The translations under genes and the position numbers were made by a program. Below are positions 1-7,719 of a stretch of 64,000 nucleotides of DNA, piece after piece. The DNA comes from Paraburkholderia ginsengisoli NBRC 100965. GTDB lineage: Bacteria; Pseudomonadota; Gammaproteobacteria; Burkholderiales; Burkholderiaceae. The stretch is from NCBI RefSeq assembly GCF_000739735.1, contig NZ_BBJF01000005.1:124001-188000 (forward strand), written 5' to 3'. How positions within the stretch are numbered: the stretch's first letter is position 1; every line of letters starts with the position of its first letter. The notes beneath the pieces were generated by a model. It worked only from the letters and a program-made list of their open reading frames with translations, did no database searches and was not told the DNA's origin.

Positions 1-777
1 GAGATCGGCGGCGGCGTGCATCGCGCCGAGCGCGGGCAGGTCGTTGGTCGCAAAGATCGCCGTGAGTTTCGGGTCGGCTTCCAGCAGCGCGCGCGCGGCG
101 ACGTAGCCGCCGTGGATCGTATCGGTTGCGTGTCGAACGCGGTTCTTCGGCGCGCCGGCCGCGCGGAGCGCATCGACGAAGCCCTCGTAGCGCGCCGCGT
201 GAATGCCCGACGCCTTGCTGCCGACAATCGCGCCGATCCGCCGATGCCCGAGCTCAAGCAGATGCGCGCCCGCCAGCTCGCCCGCGCGCCGGAAATCGAC
301 CGCGACGCATGGCAGCCCCGGCGGCTCGTGTGGCCGCTCCCACATGCACAACACGACCGGCGTGCCGCGCGCTTCGGTGGTGTGAAGATCGGCGAAGTCC
401 AGGTTCGCGTTGGTCACGAGCACGCCCTCGGAGAGCGTCCCCGCAATCTGGTCGAGATACGCGCGGCCGGTCAGCGGGTCTTCGTTAGTATTGCAAATGA
501 TCACAAAGTGGCCGCTCGTGCGCGCCGCGCGTTCGACGGCCAGCGCGAACTCCGGATAGAACGGATTGGCGATGCTCGACACCATCAGCGCGAGGGTCGG
601 CGCGCGGCCCTCCGCGAGTGCGCGGGCAGCCAGATGGGGCCGATAGCCGAGCGCCTCGACGGCGTCGAGGACGCGTTGACGGGTCGTCGCGCCGACGCGG
701 CCGCGATTGCGCAGCACGTTTGAGACGGTCGCTGGGGTGACGCCTGCATGATGTGCGACTTCGCTGAGTGTGGGCAT
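1..777 (-). CDS. LacI/GalR family transcriptional repressor (partial, C-terminus off the left edge)
   Basis: The reverse strand reads from an ATG at 777 and stays open to position 1, so the C-terminal part is missing. The protein begins MPTLSEVAHHAGVTPATVSN, the canonical LacI helix-turn-helix, followed by the hinge helix (RPHLAARALAEGR, about residues 47-59). A periplasmic-binding-like effector domain then starts at LALMVSSIANPFYPE. LacI proteins bind as dimers to palindromic operators and release on sugar binding. The gene is divergent from a sugar ABC transporter and beta-galactosidase operon, and a perfect palindrome lies between them. It is therefore probably the local repressor of that operon. 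The effector sugar is not deducible. Confidence 0.93.
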   Translation of the reverse strand, partial: MPTLSEVAHHAGVTPATVSNVLRNRGRVGATTRQRVLDAVEALGYRPHLAARALAEGRAPTLALMVSSIANPFYPEFALAVERAARTSGHFVIICNTNEDPLTGRAYLDQIAGTLSEGVLVTNANLDFADLHTTEARGTPVVLCMWERPHEPPGLPCVAVDFRRAGELAGAHLLELGHRRIGAIVGSKASGIHAARYEGFVDALRAAGAPKNRVRHATDTIHGGYVAARALLEADPKLTAIFATNDLPALGAMHAAADL

Positions 778-915
778 GTTGTCTTCAATATTTGGGACGG
801 ATGTTCGACATTTGCGTCGCGGCGCAAGGCGCGGCACCATCTGTCGCACAAACAATCGATATCGGAGACAGGCAGGGTCCAACGATCGCACGCGATCGCT
901 TTTTTCGGTCCTGCT

Positions 916-931
916 GATTAAGCGCTTAATC
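916..931. promoter_or_regulatory. Probable LacI-family operator
   Basis: GATTAAGCGCTTAATC is a perfect 16-bp palindrome with the central CpG typical of LacI/GalR operators. It lies 38 bp upstream of the ABC ATPase start, between the divergent repressor and operon. A related half-site (CTGATTAAATC, 944-954) follows just before the ribosome-binding site. Binding is inferred from position and symmetry. Confidence 0.7.
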
Positions 932-968
932 TCCGACTTCGAGCTGATTAAATCACGGAGTCGATGCA

Positions 969-2123
969 ATGGCGAGCATTTCGTTACGAGGCGTGCAGAA
1001 GGCGTATGGCGATGGCGCACCGGTGATCCGCGACGTGGACCTGGAGATCGCGGAGAACGAGTTCTGCGTATTCCTCGGTCCGTCGGGTTGCGGCAAGTCC
1101 ACGTTGCTGCGCATGATCGCCGGTCTCGAAGACGTCAGCGACGGCGACCTCTCCATCGGCGGCAAGCTCGTCAACGACGTGCCCGCCGCGCAACGCGGCG
1201 TAGCGATGGTGTTTCAGAGCTACGCGCTGTTTCCGCACATGACCGTGTTCGAGAACATGGCCTTCGGCCTGAAGCTCGCCAAAACGCCCAAAGACGAAAT
1301 CGACCGCAAGGTGCGCGAAGCCGCGCGCATTCTGCAGCTGGAGGCGTTGCTCGACCGACGGCCGAAGGCGTTGTCCGGCGGTCAGCGGCAGCGGGTTGCG
1401 ATCGGGCGGGCCATCGTGCGCGAGCCGGGCGTGTTTCTATTCGACGAACCGTTATCCAATCTCGACGCGACGCTGCGCGGACAGACCCGCGTCGAGATCG
1501 CGCGGCTGCACAAGCAGTTCGCCAAAGCGAGCGTGGTCTACGTGACGCACGATCAGATCGAAGCGATGACGCTCGCCGACAAGATCGTGCTGCTGCATGC
1601 GGGCAAGGACACCGAACGCTACGGCAGCATCGCGCAGATCGGTGCGCCGCTCGAGTTGTATCACCGTCCAAAGAGCCGCTTCGTCGCCGGGTTCATCGGC
1701 TCGCCGCGCATGAATTTTTTGCCGGCAAAAATAGCGTCGATCGATGCGCAGGGCGTGGTCGTCACGCTCGATCACACGTCTGAAAACGTGCGCGTGCCGG
1801 TGAGCGGTGAAGGTCTGCAAGTCGCGCAAACGGTCACGCTCGGCGTGCGTCCGGAGCACCTGGAGTTCGTCGATGCGTCGGCCGCTTCATCTGCCGACGG
1901 CGTGCTCGCGCGCACCGTGTCGCTCGTCGAACAACTCGGCGAACACAGCTACGTTCACCTCGATCAACCCGGCGGCGCCGTGCTGATCGCCAAAGCGCCG
2001 GGCGATACGCGCCTCGCGCCAGGGGACCGCGCGAGCCTGCGCGTGCCCCCGCTCGCTTGCCACCTGTTTGCCGAGGACGGCTTCGCGGCCGCTTCGCTCG
2101 AATCCGTCGAACACCACGCATAA
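969..2123 (+). CDS. Sugar ABC transporter ATP-binding protein (MalK/UgpC type)
   Basis: This 384-residue cytoplasmic ATPase would energise the sugar importer encoded downstream. Walker A is GPSGCGKST (37-45), the Q-loop is in VFQSYALFP (about 80-88), the signature is LSGGQ (134-138), Walker B is VFLFDEP (154-160) and the switch His is in VTHDQ (about 191-195). The C-terminal 150 residues form the OB-fold (TOBE) extension found in MalK/UgpC proteins, which take part in regulation and EIIA contact. The ATG at 969 has GGAG about 10 nt upstream. It is the first gene of the operon, 21 bp before the GH42 gene. Its own ATPase precedes the binding protein and permeases, a common order in Burkholderiales sugar loci. 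Confidence 0.93.
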   Translation: MASISLRGVQKAYGDGAPVIRDVDLEIAENEFCVFLGPSGCGKSTLLRMIAGLEDVSDGDLSIGGKLVNDVPAAQRGVAMVFQSYALFPHMTVFENMAFGLKLAKTPKDEIDRKVREAARILQLEALLDRRPKALSGGQRQRVAIGRAIVREPGVFLFDEPLSNLDATLRGQTRVEIARLHKQFAKASVVYVTHDQIEAMTLADKIVLLHAGKDTERYGSIAQIGAPLELYHRPKSRFVAGFIGSPRMNFLPAKIASIDAQGVVVTLDHTSENVRVPVSGEGLQVAQTVTLGVRPEHLEFVDASAASSADGVLARTVSLVEQLGEHSYVHLDQPGGAVLIAKAPGDTRLAPGDRASLRVPPLACHLFAEDGFAAASLESVEHHA

Positions 2124-2144
2124 GCAACGTTAGGGGACATTGGG

Positions 2145-4127
2145 ATGCGCCTTGGAGTCTGTTATTACCCGGAACACTGGCCGGAGTCGATGTGGGAAGA
2201 CGACGCTCGCCGGATGAAAGCACTCGGCATCGAGCAGGTGCGGATCGCCGAATTCGCATGGAGCCGCATGGAGCCGACGCCTGGCGAATACGACTGGGGC
2301 TGGCTGGATCGCGCGATCGGCGTGCTGGGCGCGGCCGGATTGAAGGTCGTGATGTGCACGCCGACCGCTACGCCGCCGAAGTGGCTAATAGATCGTTATC
2401 CTGACATTCTGCCGATCGGCGCGGACGGTCGTCCGCGTGCGTTCGGTTCGCGGCGTCATTACGACTTCTCGTCGCCGTCGTATTTCGAAGCGTCGCAACG
2501 CATCTGCACGGCGGTCGCCGAGCGTTACGGCAAGCATCCGGCGGTCGCGTACTGGCAGACCGATAACGAGTTCGGCTGCCATCACACGGTGGTCAGCTAT
2601 TCGCCCGCGGCCCTGAAGCGCTTTCGCGAGTGGCTGAAGGCACGTTATCACACGGTCGACGCGCTGAACCAGGCGTGGGGCACGGTGTTCTGGAGTATGG
2701 AATACCGCAGCTTCGACGAGATCGACGCGCCGGTGGCTACCGTGACCGAAGCGCATCCTTCGCACCGCCTCGATTACCGGCGTTTCGCGTCCGATGAAGT
2801 GGCGCGCTACAACCGTATGCAGGTCGAGATCATTCGCGCGCATTCGCCGGGCCGTCCGGTCGCGCACAATTTCATGCAGCTCTTCACGGAGTTCGATCAC
2901 TACAAGGTTGCCGCCGATCTCGACGTCGCGAGCTGGGACAGCTATCCGCTCGGCGCACTCGAAGAGCAGTGGTTCGCGCCGGACATCAAGGCGCGCTGGC
3001 TGCGGAGCGGCCATCCCGACTTCGCGTCGTTCAATCACGACGTCTATCGCGGCATGTCGAAGCTGCCGTTCTGGGTGATGGAGCAACAGCCGGGTCCGGT
3101 GAACTGGGCGCTGTGGAATCCGGCGCCGCTGCCGGGCATGGTGCGGCTGTGGAGCTGGGAGGCGTTCGCGCATGGTGCGGGTTGCGTGTCGTACTTCCGT
3201 TGGCGTCAGGCGCCGTTCGCGCAGGAACAGATGCATGCGGGTTTGAATACGCCGGATAACCGGCTCGACGTCGGCGGCAACGAAGCGGCTCAGGTCGCGA
3301 ACGAGATTCGCACGGTGCTCGCGGCGAATGCCGACGCCAACGCCGCGATCCGTTCGAAGGTCGCGCTCGTCTATGACTACGAGGCGAAGTGGCTGTTCGA
3401 GATTCATCCGCAAGGGGCGGACTTTCACTATCCGCGTTTCGCGTTCGAGTACTACTCGGCGTTGCGTGCGCTCGGACTCGATGTCGATGTTGTGCCGGTC
3501 GACGCACCGCTCGACGGCTACAGCCTGATCGTCGTGCCGCCGCTGCCGGTCGTGCCGGACGATTTCGCCGCGCGTCTCGCCAGCTCCGGCGCGCAGGTGG
3601 TGCTCGGCCCGCGCACCGGTTCGAAGACTCAAGACCTGCGGATCCCGGCGAATCTGCCGCCGGGTCCATTGACGTCGGTGCTGCCGGCGCGGGTATGGCG
3701 CGTCGAATCGATGCGCCCGAACGTGACCGAAGGCGTGCGTCTTTCGGATAGCACGAATGCGAACGGCGATGATGGCTATGCGCGTCACTGGCGCGATTTC
3801 ATCGACAGCGATGCGGCGACTGCACTCGACGTGCGCGCCCGTTTTGCGGACGGCCATCCCGCGTATGTGCGCAGCGGCGCGTTCCACTACCTGGCGAGCC
3901 TGTTCGACGATGCGCTCACAGTGCGTCTGTTCGAACGGATCGCGCAAGAGGCCGGTGTGACGACAGTGGCGCTCGGCGACAGCGTGCGCGTCAGCCGGCG
4001 CGGCGCGCTGACCTACGCGTTCAACTACGGCGACGCGACGCATACGCTCGCCGACGTAGCCGACGACGCGTTCGTGATCGGTTCACGCGAGATTGCGCCG
4101 CAGGGCGTGGCGGTTTATCGGTCGTGA
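2145..4127 (+). CDS. Glycoside hydrolase family 42 beta-galactosidase
   Basis: The protein has 660 residues, the usual GH42 length. It has a TIM barrel starting [14 protein letters not shown], a trimerisation domain and a C-terminal beta domain. The acid/base is Glu142 in WQTDNEFG and the probable nucleophile is Glu313 in [12 protein letters not shown], both in the family contexts. There is no signal peptide, so it acts in the cytoplasm on galactosides brought in by the transporter. GH42 enzymes commonly attack small beta-galactosides or plant and galacto-oligosaccharides rather than lactose. The gene lies between the ATPase and the binding-protein genes, so hydrolysis and uptake would be co-expressed under the divergent LacI repressor. 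Confidence 0.93.
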   Translation: MRLGVCYYPEHWPESMWEDDARRMKALGIEQVRIAEFAWSRMEPTPGEYDWGWLDRAIGVLGAAGLKVVMCTPTATPPKWLIDRYPDILPIGADGRPRAFGSRRHYDFSSPSYFEASQRICTAVAERYGKHPAVAYWQTDNEFGCHHTVVSYSPAALKRFREWLKARYHTVDALNQAWGTVFWSMEYRSFDEIDAPVATVTEAHPSHRLDYRRFASDEVARYNRMQVEIIRAHSPGRPVAHNFMQLFTEFDHYKVAADLDVASWDSYPLGALEEQWFAPDIKARWLRSGHPDFASFNHDVYRGMSKLPFWVMEQQPGPVNWALWNPAPLPGMVRLWSWEAFAHGAGCVSYFRWRQAPFAQEQMHAGLNTPDNRLDVGGNEAAQVANEIRTVLAANADANAAIRSKVALVYDYEAKWLFEIHPQGADFHYPRFAFEYYSALRALGLDVDVVPVDAPLDGYSLIVVPPLPVVPDDFAARLASSGAQVVLGPRTGSKTQDLRIPANLPPGPLTSVLPARVWRVESMRPNVTEGVRLSDSTNANGDDGYARHWRDFIDSDAATALDVRARFADGHPAYVRSGAFHYLASLFDDALTVRLFERIAQEAGVTTVALGDSVRVSRRGALTYAFNYGDATHTLADVADDAFVIGSREIAPQGVAVYRS

Positions 4128-4204
4128 TGAAGAGCTGGCTTGAAGACGGCATTCCATGCAGTAACTACAACGACGCAAAACCAGGAATAAAGGAGACAGG
4201 CAAC

Positions 4205-5458
4205 ATGATGCTGAAACCACGCAAGATTCTGTTGGCACTCGCGCTGGCCGCTGCGGCGGTGGGGACGTCCGCCGTCAACACGGCACAGGCCGGTACGCTC
4301 GCGGTCAACATCGCGTACAAGGGCGCGAGCCAGCGCGCGGTCTGGCAGTCGGTGATCGACGAGTTCAAGAAGGCGAATCCGGGGATCGACGTGAAGGTGT
4401 CGTTCATCGACGAGGAAGCGTACAAGGTGCAGTTGCCCGGCTGGCTCTCCACCGTTGCGCCCGATATCGTCAACTGGCATGACGGCGAACGCATGGCGTA
4501 TTACGCGCAGCGCGGCCTGTTCGAAGATCTGAGCGGCGACTGGGCGAAGAACGGCTGGAACGACATGTATGCGTCGACCAAGGAAGCGTCATCGTATAAG
4601 GGCAAGCAGTACGCTGCGCCGACGGTGTACTACTCGTGGGGCATGTTCTATCGCAAGGATCTGCTCGAGAAGGCCGGCGTCAAGGGCGAGCCGAAAACGT
4701 GGGACGAGTTTCTCGACGCCTCGAAGAAGCTGAAGGCCGCCGGCATCACGCCGATCGCCGTGGCGGGGCGCGACGCTTGGACGCTCGCCGGCTGGTTCGA
4801 TTATCTCGACCTGCGCCTGAACGGCAATGCGTTCCATCAAAAGCTGATGGCAGGCGAGATTCCCTACACCGACCCGCGCGTGAAGAAGGTCTACACGACG
4901 TGGAAGCAATTGCTCGACGCGGGCTATTTCATCGACAATTCGCTCTCCTACGATCTGGACTCGGTGCAGCCATTCCTGTTCCAGGGCAAAGCCGCGATGA
5001 TGCTGATGGGCACCTTCATCACCGCCGGTTTCCCGCCGAACGTGAAGCCGCAAATGGGCTACTTCCAGTTTCCGGTGATCGACCCGAAGGTGCCGACCGC
5101 CGAAGATGGTCCGGTCGAATCGCTGCATATTCCGTCGAAAGCAAAGAACAAGGCGGACGCGCACACGTTCCTCGCGTTCGTCGAAACGCCTCAGATCGGC
5201 GCGCAACTGGCGACCGGACTTGGTTCGTTGTCGGCGAACAGCAAGTCGCCTGAACCGGAAGACCCGATTTCGAAGATCGGCTTCCAGATTCTCGCGAACA
5301 CGAAGGGCGGCATCGCGCAGTTCTACGATCGCGATATGACCAAGGAAATGGCCGACGAAGGGATGAAGGGGATGCAGCAGTTCGTCTCCGATCCGACCAA
5401 GCTCGACGACGTGCTCGCGCAACTCGAGCAGAGCCGCAAGCGTATCTACAAGAAGTGA
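4205..5458 (+). CDS. Sugar ABC transporter substrate-binding protein
   Basis: This 417-residue periplasmic binding protein of the family 1 (MalE-like) type begins with a Sec signal peptide (MMLKPRKILLALALAAAA, cleavage near TAQAG). The mature part has the typical SRQ-type start (YKGASQRAVWQSVIDEFKKANPGIDV) and a GKAAMMLMGTF motif near the middle. It would deliver the oligosaccharide to the permeases. The reading frame is open from 4124, but the ATG at 4205 has AAAGGAGACAGGCAAC directly upstream and gives the signal peptide, so it is preferred. It is followed by 303 bp containing a 98-bp tandem repeat before the permease genes. Such spacing often lets the binding protein be made in excess. Confidence 0.92.
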   Translation: MMLKPRKILLALALAAAAVGTSAVNTAQAGTLAVNIAYKGASQRAVWQSVIDEFKKANPGIDVKVSFIDEEAYKVQLPGWLSTVAPDIVNWHDGERMAYYAQRGLFEDLSGDWAKNGWNDMYASTKEASSYKGKQYAAPTVYYSWGMFYRKDLLEKAGVKGEPKTWDEFLDASKKLKAAGITPIAVAGRDAWTLAGWFDYLDLRLNGNAFHQKLMAGEIPYTDPRVKKVYTTWKQLLDAGYFIDNSLSYDLDSVQPFLFQGKAAMMLMGTFITAGFPPNVKPQMGYFQFPVIDPKVPTAEDGPVESLHIPSKAKNKADAHTFLAFVETPQIGAQLATGLGSLSANSKSPEPEDPISKIGFQILANTKGGIAQFYDRDMTKEMADEGMKGMQQFVSDPTKLDDVLAQLEQSRKRIYKK

Positions 5459-5542
5459 GCGGTGGCGGCCGTGAGGCCGCTGTCGTTGATTTCGATGGGT
5501 TTAGTTGTCTGGATGAGATCGGGGTTAGGTGTAGGCGCCGGC

Positions 5543-5749
5543 TCCGGTCGACCGCTTTGCATGGAACCGGAGTAAGAGCTTTGCATGGGGCCGGAATAAG
5601 TGCTGAAGCACTAACTCCGGCCGACAGCTAAAGCACTAACTCCGGTCGACCGCGTTGCATGGGACCGGAGTAAGAGCTTTGCATGGGGCCGGAATAAGTG
5701 CTGAAGCACTAACTCCGGCCGACAGCTAAAGCACTAACTCCGGTCGACA
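5543..5749. repeat. Two 98-bp tandem direct repeats rich in hairpins, inside the ABC operon
   Basis: Copy A (5543-5640) and copy B (5641-5738) differ at only 2 of 98 positions. A third copy starts at 5739 and runs about 11 bases up to the ribosome-binding site of the next gene. Each unit contains inverted repeats, for example GCCGGAATAAGTGCT with AGCACTAACTCCGGC (13 of 15 positions pair, 2-nt loop), and the element GCACTAACTCCGG twice. No reading frame crosses it. It sits between the binding-protein stop and the permease start. By analogy with REP hairpins between malE and malF it could stabilise the upstream message; that role is inference. Confidence 0.9.
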
Positions 5750-5761
5750 GGAGAAATAATC

Positions 5762-6739
5762 GTGTCGCATTCCGTTAGCCGTCACACCGTCGTCGGTCCT
5801 GCTGAACCGGGCGGTCCGGGCCTGCCTTCGCCAGGCGGCACGGTGCGCGGCGGTCCGCCCACCGCATCGCGCCGACGCCGTCCCACGCCGACCGCGCGCC
5901 GGCAGCGGCGTGCCGCGTTCCTGTTTCTCGCGCCGGCCTGCGTGATGGTGGCCATCTATGTCGTGTGGCCGATCCTGTCGACCATCCGCCTGAGCTTTTT
6001 CAACTGGGACGGCATGACCGAGCCGTCGTTCATCGGGCTCGCCAATTACGTCGAATTGTTTCACGCACCGACGTTCTACACGGCGCTGAAGAACAACCTC
6101 ATCTGGCTGGTGCTGTTCCTGCTCGCGCCGCCGATGGGCCTCGCTGTCGCGTTGTATCTGAACCAGGCGGTGGCGGGCATACGTATCGTCAAATCGCTGT
6201 TCTTCGCGCCGTTCGTGTTGTCGGGCGTGGTGGTCGGTTTGATCTTCTCGTGGTTCTACGACCCGACCTTCGGCCTGCTCGCGGTCATACTCGGCCACGG
6301 CGTGCCCGTGCTCGGCGACCCGCGCTATGCCACGTTCGGGATCGTGTTCGCGGCGCTGTGGCCGCAAACCGCCTATTGCATGATTCTTTATCTGACCGGG
6401 CTCACCTCGCTGAACGCCGAGCAGATCGAAGCCGCGCGCATGGAAGGCGCGCATGGCTGGTCGATGCTGTGGCATGTAATCCTGCCGCAATTGCGGCCGA
6501 CCACGTTCATGGCGATCGTCGTCACCATCATCGGCGCATTGCGCAGTTTCGACCTGATCTCGGTGATGACCGGCGGCGGCCCGTTCGAAAGTTCGACCGT
6601 GCTGGCCTATTACATGTACGACTCGGCGATCAAGTACTACCGCATCGGCTATTCGGCGGCAATTGCCGTCGTCCTGTTCGGCATCATGCTGGTGTACATC
6701 GTTTATCACTTGCGGCGGATGCTGCGCACCGAGCAATAA
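5762..6739 (+). CDS. Sugar ABC transporter permease (MalF type)
   Basis: This 325-residue inner-membrane protein has six predicted membrane segments after a hydrophilic, Pro/Arg-rich N-terminus (about residues 1-48), longer than usual. The permease EAA loop is EAARMEGAHGWSMLWHVILP, the contact site for the ATPase. The start is GTG at 5762 with AGGAG at 5749-5753, the last repeat copy ending right at this ribosome-binding site. The partner permease begins 12 bp after the stop. It forms the translocation pore with the next gene product. Confidence 0.92.
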   Translation: MSHSVSRHTVVGPAEPGGPGLPSPGGTVRGGPPTASRRRRPTPTARRQRRAAFLFLAPACVMVAIYVVWPILSTIRLSFFNWDGMTEPSFIGLANYVELFHAPTFYTALKNNLIWLVLFLLAPPMGLAVALYLNQAVAGIRIVKSLFFAPFVLSGVVVGLIFSWFYDPTFGLLAVILGHGVPVLGDPRYATFGIVFAALWPQTAYCMILYLTGLTSLNAEQIEAARMEGAHGWSMLWHVILPQLRPTTFMAIVVTIIGALRSFDLISVMTGGGPFESSTVLAYYMYDSAIKYYRIGYSAAIAVVLFGIMLVYIVYHLRRMLRTEQ

Positions 6740-6750
6740 AGGAACCGACC

Positions 6751-7602
6751 ATGTTTCCTATCCCGATCGACAAATGGAAGCCGGTCTCGCGCCGCGCGTA
6801 CAAACTGACGTTGCCCATCGCATTGCTGATCTGGCTGCTGCCGATGATCGCCGTGCTCGTCACGTCCGTGCGCTCGACGGAAGAACTGAGCGAGGGCAAC
6901 TACTGGGGATGGCCGAAGCACTTCGCGATGTTCGATAACTATCGCGAGGCGTTGACCACGTCGCCGATGCTGCATTACTTCTGGAATAGCGTGCTGATCA
7001 CGGTGCCTGCCGTGGTCGGTTCGATTGCACTGGCGGCGATGGCCGGATTCGCGCTGGCGATCTACCGGTTTCGCGGCAACTCGACGTTGTTCGCGACATT
7101 CGTCGCGGGCAATTTCGTGCCGGTGCAGGTGTTGATGATTCCGGTGCGCGACCTGTCGTTGCAACTCGGTTTGTTCAATACCGTGAGCGCACTGATCCTG
7201 TTTCATGTGTCGTTTCAGACCGGGTTTTGCGCGCTGTTTCTGCGCAACTTCATCAAGCAGCTGCCATTCGAACTGGTCGAGGCGGCACGGATAGAAGGGG
7301 CGAACGAGTGGACCGTGTTTTTTAGAATCGTGCTGCCATTGATTCGCCCGGCGCTCGCGGCGTTGGCGATTCTCGTGTTTACGTTCGTGTGGAACGATTA
7401 TTTCTGGGCGCTGTGTCTGACCCAAGGCGATGATGCCGCGCCGATCACGGTGGGCGTCGCCGCGTTGAAGGGACAGTGGACGACCGCGTGGAATCTCGTT
7501 TCGGCCGGGTCGATTCTGGCCGCGCTGCCGTCAGTGGCGATGTTCTTTGCGATGCAGAAGCACTTTGTCGCCGGGTTGACGTTTGGGGCGACGAAGGGCT
7601 AG
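6751..7602 (+). CDS. Sugar ABC transporter permease (MalG type)
   Basis: This is a 283-residue inner-membrane permease with about six hydrophobic segments. The EAA loop ELVEAARIEGANEWTVFFRI contacts the ATPase. The ATG at 6751 follows AAAGGAACCGACC and is the only start that gives a normal N-terminus for this family (MFPIPIDKWKPVSRRAYK); the frame is open further upstream but overlaps the preceding gene. It is the last gene of the galactoside operon and is followed by an intrinsic terminator. Confidence 0.92.
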   Translation: MFPIPIDKWKPVSRRAYKLTLPIALLIWLLPMIAVLVTSVRSTEELSEGNYWGWPKHFAMFDNYREALTTSPMLHYFWNSVLITVPAVVGSIALAAMAGFALAIYRFRGNSTLFATFVAGNFVPVQVLMIPVRDLSLQLGLFNTVSALILFHVSFQTGFCALFLRNFIKQLPFELVEAARIEGANEWTVFFRIVLPLIRPALAALAILVFTFVWNDYFWALCLTQGDDAAPITVGVAALKGQWTTAWNLVSAGSILAALPSVAMFFAMQKHFVAGLTFGATKG

Positions 7603-7639
7603 AGGCGCGTTGCCTGTTGCGCGATGTGAGAGAAGGGTT

Positions 7640-7662
7640 GCCCGCGCAAGCGGGCTTTTTTT
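7640..7662 (+). terminator. Intrinsic terminator of the sugar operon
   Basis: GCCCGC-GCAA-GCGGGC (7640-7655) is a perfect 6-bp stem with a 4-nt loop, followed directly by seven T residues. It lies 38 bp after the last permease stop. Confidence 0.88.
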
Positions 7663-7683
7663 CTGCGCACCAACCGTACAAAC

Positions 7684-7707
7684 GCCGGTCTTCCGGAGAA
7701 GACCGGC
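7684..7707 (-). terminator. Hairpin downstream of the convergent lipoprotein gene
   Basis: GCCGGTCTT pairs perfectly with AAGACCGGC around a 6-nt loop. On the minus strand it lies 12 bp after the lipoprotein stop and is followed by GTTTGT, a weak U tract. It is a likely terminator for that gene. Confidence 0.55.
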
Positions 7708-7719
7708 AGAACATCAGGC

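Noticed and set aside
2385..4043. Long minus-strand frame (552 codons) opposite the GH42 gene
   Set aside because: It is antisense to a clear, conserved enzyme; its Arg/His-rich product has no motif and no ribosome-binding site. Such frames are expected in GC-rich DNA.
5543..5749. CRISPR array
   Set aside because: The units are contiguous 98-bp direct repeats without spacers, and no cas genes are present.
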